Made by a program: the position numbers and the translations under genes. From NCBI GenBank assembly GCA_039180385.1, contig JBCDDJ010000011.1, positions 1-36,750 on the forward strand: a stretch of DNA of 36,750 bases. Reading direction: 5' to 3'. This DNA comes from SIO4C1 sp039180385. Its GTDB lineage: Bacteria > Cyanobacteriota > Cyanobacteriia > Phormidesmidales > Phormidesmidaceae. Shown here one piece after another: positions 32,388 to 36,750 of this stretch (within the stretch, counting starts at the first letter, position 1; each line of letters starts with the position of its first letter). The notes beneath the pieces were generated by a model, which saw nothing but the letters and a program-made list of their open reading frames with translations, was not told where the DNA came from and did not search any database.

Positions 32388-32416
32388 TAGGTAGTGGGTA
32401 ATGGGGGGTGGGTATT
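32375..32416. repeat. Tandem heptanucleotide repeat (STRR-like), six units
   Basis: Six consecutive 7-bp units are in phase: GGGGGGT, GGGTAGT, AGGTAGT, GGGTAAT, GGGGGGT, GGGTATT. This is the pattern of cyanobacterial short tandemly repeated repetitive (STRR) sequences. It starts inside the last codons of the DUF3253 gene and fills the 32-bp gap to the convergent gene. The G-runs could form a quadruplex on the plus strand. Confidence 0.75.
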
Positions 32417-32419
32417 TCC

Positions 32420-33412
32420 TTACGGTAAGAAAATATGTTTGAGTACGCCTCCGGCAAAAATGGTGGTGGCGATCGAAAGGGCGATAGGTCGCCAAGGTTT
32501 TTGGGCTTTGGCGGTTTTTATCTGCTCAAAGACTTCTAATTTCTTGCCAGTCCACGGTTCTGTATCTGGCAGCTTTTGACTAAACCGCTCTGCTGAGTGC
32601 AGCTTTCCCTGGATGAGAAATTGATCGATTTGCTGGACAATCTGCTCATAAGACTGTTCCGTTTTTGCAATGTCTTGTAATAGTTGCTCTCGCCTGTTGG
32701 CCCAGGCCGGGTGCTGGCTTATCTGCCGAGCCATCTGACTCGCTTTGATCAAGTCTCCTGCATCAAGTGCTATCCGGGCTTCGCGCTCATAGTGCCGGTT
32801 GTCAGCCCATTCCCGTTGCCACTGGTCGAGCAGGCTTCGGCTGATGGTATCCAGCGGGCTATTGTCTGGGATTGCTCTCAGCTTTGCCAATGCCTCTAAA
32901 AATTCATCGGTTGGTGCGTAATAATCTTGCTTGGCCAGGTCTAAAATCCGCTGCGACCAGTTTCGAATTTGCTGCTGTGCCGGTGCTTGCAATGGGCCAC
33001 CAGATATCTGACTGGCAGTGGTAATAGCCTTCTTTAGGTGACCTGCAGCGGCCAATTGCTCTGCTTTGCTTAGCCAAGCCTGAGCTAATGGCGCGTAGCA
33101 CCGCTCTGATAAACGCTGGGCCCGTGGGTAAAAATCTGAGTCAGCGGATATTTCAGAAAGAACCTGCACGCAACCCTGGTAATTTTCCTCAGCTGCGAGG
33201 GTATAGGCTCGATCAAGCTTATGCCATTGCAACTGCTCGAGATGTTGCTGCTGGTGTTGGGCATTAAGTACAGTGTGCTGCTGCCAGTTGATGTAGGTGG
33301 TGTAGGTGGTTGCGATCGCAATCACCACAAACCCCAGGGTCAGCACCACTGCTGCCACTAAATACCTGAAATCAGTATCCTGCTGTTCAGGTTTTGACGG
33401 GTTAAAAGCCAT
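32420..33412 (-). CDS. Two-TM helical-repeat membrane protein, unknown function
   Basis: A 330-aa protein with a hydrophobic segment at about 17-36 and another at the extreme C-terminus (about 311-328). The roughly 275 residues between are helical, with degenerate TPR-like pairs (YQGCVQVLSEIS, LKKAITTASQISGG, LIKASQMARQIS, LHSAERFSQKL). Acidic and Gln-rich helices suggest coiled-coil packing. AGGAG nine bases before the ATG supports the start. I do not recognise a named family. It is the last gene of a minus-strand group with a DUF4359-like and an NfeD-like gene, 74 bp after the former, suggesting a membrane-associated role. Confidence 0.75.
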   Translation of the reverse strand: MAFNPSKPEQQDTDFRYLVAAVVLTLGFVVIAIATTYTTYINWQQHTVLNAQHQQQHLEQLQWHKLDRAYTLAAEENYQGCVQVLSEISADSDFYPRAQRLSERCYAPLAQAWLSKAEQLAAAGHLKKAITTASQISGGPLQAPAQQQIRNWSQRILDLAKQDYYAPTDEFLEALAKLRAIPDNSPLDTISRSLLDQWQREWADNRHYEREARIALDAGDLIKASQMARQISQHPAWANRREQLLQDIAKTEQSYEQIVQQIDQFLIQGKLHSAERFSQKLPDTEPWTGKKLEVFEQIKTAKAQKPWRPIALSIATTIFAGGVLKHIFLP

Positions 33413-33486
33413 AACTGAGGTCTCCTAGGAATCAGGAAAAGTGATCAGGTGATAACGCCGTTGTCTGACCAGGGCTGTCATCATCA

Positions 33487-33864
33487 TTAACGACTCAAAA
33501 AAACCTTGTGAAGAATGTCACAGGCACTGCCCTCGCTCCTTTTGTGTGGCCAAACAACAAACTGACCACCAATCCCTACGCCATAAACCGTATAGCCGGG
33601 TAAGTGAGTGGTGTATTGGGTAAAAAAGAGGTAGTTCCTGGGGGTGTCTGTATAAACAGATAAAACCCGTTGAACAACCTGGGTTGTCAATGGTCTCAGT
33701 TTCTCGCAGTTTCTCGCGGGGCCACTCGGAGCTGCCTGGCAGCACAAGGATTGAAACTCTTCAGTAACATAACTGGTATAGTCGCTTTTGTCTTTGGGAT
33801 TAGAGCCCGCTAACAGTAGACCTATCAAGCAACTCATCAACAAAAATTTAGCTCTTTGCATCAT
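33487..33864 (-). CDS. DUF4359-like small exported or membrane-anchored protein
   Basis: A 125-aa protein with an N-terminal hydrophobic stretch (about 6-20) that is either a signal peptide or an anchor; no lipobox cysteine is present. The remainder, with NPKDKSDYTSYV, several Cys (CCQ, NC), RNYLFFTQYTTHLPGY and VYGVGIGGQFVVW, resembles the cyanobacterial DUF4359 family as I remember it (NP..Y..Y, then QNYI.FS.Y.T.LP, then ..GV...F). Function is unknown. Its start overlaps the stop of the NfeD-like gene in an ATGA arrangement, so translation is probably coupled. Confidence 0.65.
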   Translation of the reverse strand: MMQRAKFLLMSCLIGLLLAGSNPKDKSDYTSYVTEEFQSLCCQAAPSGPARNCEKLRPLTTQVVQRVLSVYTDTPRNYLFFTQYTTHLPGYTVYGVGIGGQFVVWPHKRSEGSACDILHKVFLSR

Positions 33865-34217
33865 AGCCTCCAGCCACGCTCGTGGCGATCCATGATTTCA
33901 ATATCTGTTGCTTTGAGCCACAAACTGTACTCCTCCAGGTACTGATTCCAGAGCAGACAATGGTATGGGATAACAATCAGCACGTTGTTTCGACGCCCTA
34001 TTGCAAGAGCAGGCTGAGCGGGTCGTAAAGTCGCTTGACAGCTTATCTCAAAAAGCTCAGCCCGCCAACTCGAGCCCCTAGCTTTAACACGCCCGGCCCT
34101 GTATGGGCCAATCGCATCGGTCACAGAGCAGTCTTGGCCTTTGGGAAACATTGTAATGGTGTCCTCTACAAAAGGAGAGGCATGTGCCAACAGATTGGAG
34201 GTTTGAAACCAGTGCAT
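33861..34217 (-). CDS. NfeD-like OB-fold protein
   Basis: A 118-aa protein. Residues about 26-85 (GQDCSVTDAIGPYRAGRVKA, then GSSWRAELFE, then a hydrophobic NNVLIVIPY strand) resemble the small beta-barrel of NfeD C-terminal domains, which pair with flotillin/SPFH proteins in membranes. No TM segment is visible here. I kept the ATG at 34217 because AAGGA sits nine bases before it; an ATG at 34151 gives a shorter protein. The start lies only 15 bases past the T-tract of a strong terminator, so expression may depend on readthrough. The C-terminal 35 residues look unrelated to NfeD. Confidence 0.6.
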   Translation of the reverse strand: MHWFQTSNLLAHASPFVEDTITMFPKGQDCSVTDAIGPYRAGRVKARGSSWRAELFEISCQATLRPAQPALAIGRRNNVLIVIPYHCLLWNQYLEEYSLWLKATDIEIMDRHERGWRL

Positions 34218-34231
34218 AGTAAAAAATCCTT

Positions 34232-34283
34232 AAAAAAACGCAGGTGGATGAAATCAGCTAAAAGCCTCTTCAGTCCACCTGCG
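34232..34283 (-). terminator. Strong terminator (possible attenuator) before the NfeD-like gene
   Basis: On the minus strand a perfect 10-bp stem (arms CGCAGGTGGA 34239-34248 and TCCACCTGCG 34274-34283, loop 25 bases) is followed by seven T. It lies 70 bp past the stop of the upstream 154-aa gene and only 14 bases before the ATG of the NfeD-like gene. The T-tract runs straight into that gene's AAGGA ribosome site. Confidence 0.85.
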
Positions 34284-34353
34284 GAAGTCACATCAGTCAG
34301 GTTGGTGTATTCAGTTATGTCAAAACAAATGAAAAGGGATGCTTAATCTCCGC

Positions 34354-34818
34354 CTACAGATACCTCTGCATCAGATCACGAATCACTCGATTAAACCAGT
34401 GAGAGATGCTCTCAAGCTCTTCTGGTGACAAATTTTCCAAGTGACTAGCACCTGACTGAATCTGCACTTTCTGCTGCCTTTTACGCTCAACCCAGATGTT
34501 AGCAGACACCATACCAAACCGCTCTGTCATCAGAATCTGTAATTGCTCAACGATCATCAAAATAGAGGTAAGTGGCAGCGCCAAGCAGATCCAATCTTTC
34601 GAGTCTGCATTTGCATTTGCAAATTGATCGAGCTGGGCTGATACAGCTTTTCGTGATTGGGGGTCATAGACAAGGATTAGCTTAAAATGACCCGAATAAT
34701 CCTTAATAATCTGGGGCCAGTTGACATATTTAGATCTGCGCATGAAACTGATGCCTCTAAATTTTTTGGTTGCTGAGCAATAGCGATCAGCAAAAATAAT
34801 CTTTTTGATTAATTTCAT
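34354..34818 (-). CDS. Hypothetical protein, unrecognised
   Basis: A 154-aa frame, or 129 aa from an internal ATG at 34743, which has GAGG ten bases upstream and is probably the better start; the first ATG has no ribosome site. The protein has a basic N-terminus, a strand-like FKLILVYDP, a hydrophobic helix (LALPLTSILMIVEQLQILM, about 80-98) that looks buried rather than membrane-spanning, and an amphipathic C-terminal helix (SPEELESISHWFNRVIRDLM). I recognise no family. It is divergent from the large unknown gene at 35255, AT-richer than the rest of the window, and followed by a strong terminator. Confidence 0.6.
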   Translation of the reverse strand: MKLIKKIIFADRYCSATKKFRGISFMRRSKYVNWPQIIKDYSGHFKLILVYDPQSRKAVSAQLDQFANANADSKDWICLALPLTSILMIVEQLQILMTERFGMVSANIWVERKRQQKVQIQSGASHLENLSPEELESISHWFNRVIRDLMQRYL

Positions 34819-35254
34819 TGTAAAGCTTTGAAAAAAGACCTTATGTCAAATAAGCTACATATAACTACAAAATACGTATTTCCCAGTTATTAGTACTTAA
34901 AATCTCTGTGATATGGCCTATTAAAAGCCATATCCTGGTGTGTATCGATTCCTCAGCTAGGAGACAATGCCAGGGACAGGCGGAGCACATACCTCAATAC
35001 AGACGTCTTAAACTGATTAAGTTGAGTAATTTAGACTACTTTGTCAGATGTATAGTCCATATTATTCAGATAGCTTCTATCGGGTCTTAGGCGCATCCAG
35101 AGATTCAAAGAGTACAAAATGAACTTTCTGGCTGTAGTTTAGATTAGAAGTGTAGTGTGTCTTGCAGACTTGAGGCATAGGATTGGCATAGACTGCTCGG
35201 ACGGGTAAAGGCAAATTGCTGAGTAGAGCTATCACTCAAAGCGTGGGTAAAGTT
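34819..35254. promoter_or_regulatory. Divergent intergenic region with palindromic sites
   Basis: Between two unrecognised divergent genes. It holds the perfect 12-bp palindrome AAATACGTATTT (34870-34881) and, 28 bp on, an 8-bp inverted repeat GATATGGC/GCCATATC with a nine-base loop (34910-34934). Both lie within 120 bp of the minus-strand start and could be operator sites. The remaining 320 bp show no gene; a 60-codon frame at 34908-35090 has no support. Confidence 0.45.
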
Positions 35255-36750
35255 ATGAGCAGAGACTCCAAGAGTGAAGAACGTAGACGACGTGACTCTG
35301 AAGATCAGATGCGCGATCGCGATGTGTATCGCTATCTATTGGCGCTAACTGACTTGCAGCTTTCTAGTAAATCTAAGACGCCTAATGAGACCAGCATTGC
35401 TAAGCAGTGGGGCGTTGAGGACAATCGAATTTTTATTCGCCGGATGCTGCGCTCCGTTTTATTCGATCGGTTTTACAAAAAAAAGGGTGAAAATCAGCCG
35501 CCCCCTGTCCCAGGGTTGACCCTATCTAAGCTGGTCAGCATCTTATCCGCGCTAGAAGCCTACCAGCGCGAGCAGCAGTTCCAGAATAACGAGGCTAAAA
35601 TACCTCGCCTTATTACTCGAGCAGAAAAACTTAAGGCACTTCGATTATTTTTTCAGCTACTACCAGAGGAACGGCAGCAGCTTGGTCTTGAATTGCATCC
35701 TGGGCAAATCTTCCTCAGTCAGATATTAGAGCTAGCCAACACCCCAACGGTCAATGGCAAACCCGCAGATGCAATCAGCCTTTACAATTTCTTCCTGCGG
35801 CAGTCAGAAGGCGCAGCTTTAAGTTTTGCCGAGGCGATAGATCAATCAGACAAAGAGTCCTCACAAGCCTACATTCAAAAAATTGTCACTCAGCATACTC
35901 AGCAATATTTCGCAGGTTTGTCTAAAGCGAACAAAAATGAACTAGATAAAAAGCTGATTGAGAAAGTAGAGCGTGAGATTGGTCGGATTGAGCTACAATC
36001 TGGCATAGAGCAGGTTAATAGCTTTCTGAAGAAGGATGAGGTACTAACCCGAAACAATCGCTTGCTGAATTATCTAACAGCGGATTTCATCCAACGTTTG
36101 GCACATTCTGTTATCGATAATGAGCTAATTACAGACGAATTTCCTATCCATCTGAAGTTCTTTGAAATTGAGCGAGTTAAACCGCTCCCGCTCTACATAA
36201 AACAGGCCCAAGAGACAACAGGTCTCTTGAACCCTTTTTTGCTGCAAGACAGCCACGAGGACGAGAGCGTAAGTGGCTTAGAACGCCAGGTGGCTTATCG
36301 GGTCAGAGCCCACTTTTATATCAAGGTGCCAGAACACTACAAGGCTACCTTCGAAGATTTAGCCGTCATTAATCGAGTGTCAGGCCAGCGGCGGCTGGAA
36401 TTTTCTGAAGAAGTTGTTGGGATTGGCTGTCCAACGTCTCACATTATTGCAGTGATTAACCGAGTTCTCCTTTGGGATATTCCGGTTCTCAAAGGATATG
36501 CATCGCTGGCTGACGGGGTTTATTGCAACGATGAGATTATGGGGGGGACGCCCAATAGCCCTGTATGGTCTCACTGTATAGCTAGATTGTATAAAACCCA
36601 AGATATTCACAACGCGATCGAATCAGAAGACTCTTGTGATGCGATCGCAACCACCGTAGAAACTGCCACAGCTGACTTTTGTGGTTTTGACTTGCTAGAA
36701 ACCACTGCCAAAGCTGCTCTATATGCTCGCCTGAAGTTGATTAAACAAAC
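35255..36750 (+). CDS. Large unrecognised protein (3' partial)
   Basis: An uninterrupted frame of 498 codons from ATG 35255 to the window edge, so the C-terminus is missing. The first 25 residues are highly charged (KSEERRRRDSEDQ). Residues about 25-75 look like a helical, possibly DNA-binding-sized domain (SIAKQWGVEDNRIFIRRMLRS). A Pro-rich hinge (about 80-90) leads to a long helical region (90-300) with Lys/Glu/Gln-rich segments. From about 300 on the sequence reads more alpha/beta (HLKFFEIERVKPLPLYI, RAHFYIKVPEHYKATFEDLA). Cys residues are scattered after 400. No catalytic motif, TM segment or signal peptide is recognised. No clear Shine-Dalgarno precedes the ATG. Confidence 0.7.
   Translation, partial: MSRDSKSEERRRRDSEDQMRDRDVYRYLLALTDLQLSSKSKTPNETSIAKQWGVEDNRIFIRRMLRSVLFDRFYKKKGENQPPPVPGLTLSKLVSILSALEAYQREQQFQNNEAKIPRLITRAEKLKALRLFFQLLPEERQQLGLELHPGQIFLSQILELANTPTVNGKPADAISLYNFFLRQSEGAALSFAEAIDQSDKESSQAYIQKIVTQHTQQYFAGLSKANKNELDKKLIEKVEREIGRIELQSGIEQVNSFLKKDEVLTRNNRLLNYLTADFIQRLAHSVIDNELITDEFPIHLKFFEIERVKPLPLYIKQAQETTGLLNPFLLQDSHEDESVSGLERQVAYRVRAHFYIKVPEHYKATFEDLAVINRVSGQRRLEFSEEVVGIGCPTSHIIAVINRVLLWDIPVLKGYASLADGVYCNDEIMGGTPNSPVWSHCIARLYKTQDIHNAIESEDSCDAIATTVETATADFCGFDLLETTAKAALYARLKLIKQ

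Noticed and set aside
32070..32495. Minus-strand 141-codon ORF
   Set aside because: Lies antisense over the DUF3253 gene and the heptamer repeat; its Pro/His/Thr-rich part is simply the repeat read backwards.
34035..34346. Plus-strand 103-codon ORF
   Set aside because: Antisense to the NfeD-like gene and across its terminator hairpin.
34870..34934. Palindrome pair as a phage attachment site
   Set aside because: No integrase, tRNA or second copy of the sequence in the window; an operator is the simpler reading.
34908..35090. Plus-strand 60-codon ORF upstream of the large unknown gene
   Set aside because: Overlaps the inverted repeat, has no ribosome site and no recognisable features.

Overview
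The window is cyanobacterial. The HIP1 octamer GCGATCGC recurs throughout, for example near 2445, 4323, 10001, 15706, 23994, 28782, 33311 and 36642. Several proteins read as cyanobacterial versions: a GlgA1-type glycogen synthase, PATAN-type response regulators, a cyanobacteriochrome-like GAF receptor and an EF-hand transaldolase. The GC-moderate composition and a heptanucleotide repeat would suit a filamentous Leptolyngbya-like lineage, but that placement is inference.

Left part (1-7911). A 5'-truncated membrane-anchored PP2C phosphatase is followed by a CHAT (caspase-like) protein with a C-terminal FHA domain, which looks like a Ser/Thr phospho-signalling pair. Then come an unrecognised 199-aa protein, an exported TPR protein on the minus strand, and two housekeeping genes, hemC (tetrapyrrole synthesis) and glgA (glycogen synthesis).

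Centre (8152-26505). A large chemosensory locus. A 12-kb minus-strand operon reads, in transcription order, MCP with a dCache sensor, giant hybrid CheA (1640 aa, five Hpt domains, P3/HATPase/CheW/REC), MCP with a PilJ/NarX-like sensor, CheB, CheR-TPR and a tandem CheW. It is divergent across about 1.3 kb from a PixG/PatA-like PATAN-REC regulator. Next come a small nucleoside deoxyribosyltransferase-like gene and a third receptor (986 aa) whose first GAF domain carries the Cys-His and surrounding signature of bilin-binding cyanobacteriochrome GAFs. Together these look like a phototaxis or type IV pilus signalling system with a complete methylation-adaptation branch.

Right part (27407-36750). 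Transaldolase with two C-terminal EF hands is divergent from an animal-type haem peroxidase carrying a transthyretin-like N-terminal domain. A 2,2-dialkylglycine decarboxylase-like PLP enzyme and a DUF3253 protein follow. Next is a minus-strand cluster of an NfeD-like OB-fold protein, a DUF4359-like protein and a two-TM helical protein. The last 2.4 kb is AT-richer and holds two unrecognised divergent genes around palindromic intergenic sites; the rightmost runs off the window.

No rRNA, tRNA, CRISPR array, transposase or origin was recognised. Everything is read by eye; family assignments rest on remembered motifs, not on database searches.
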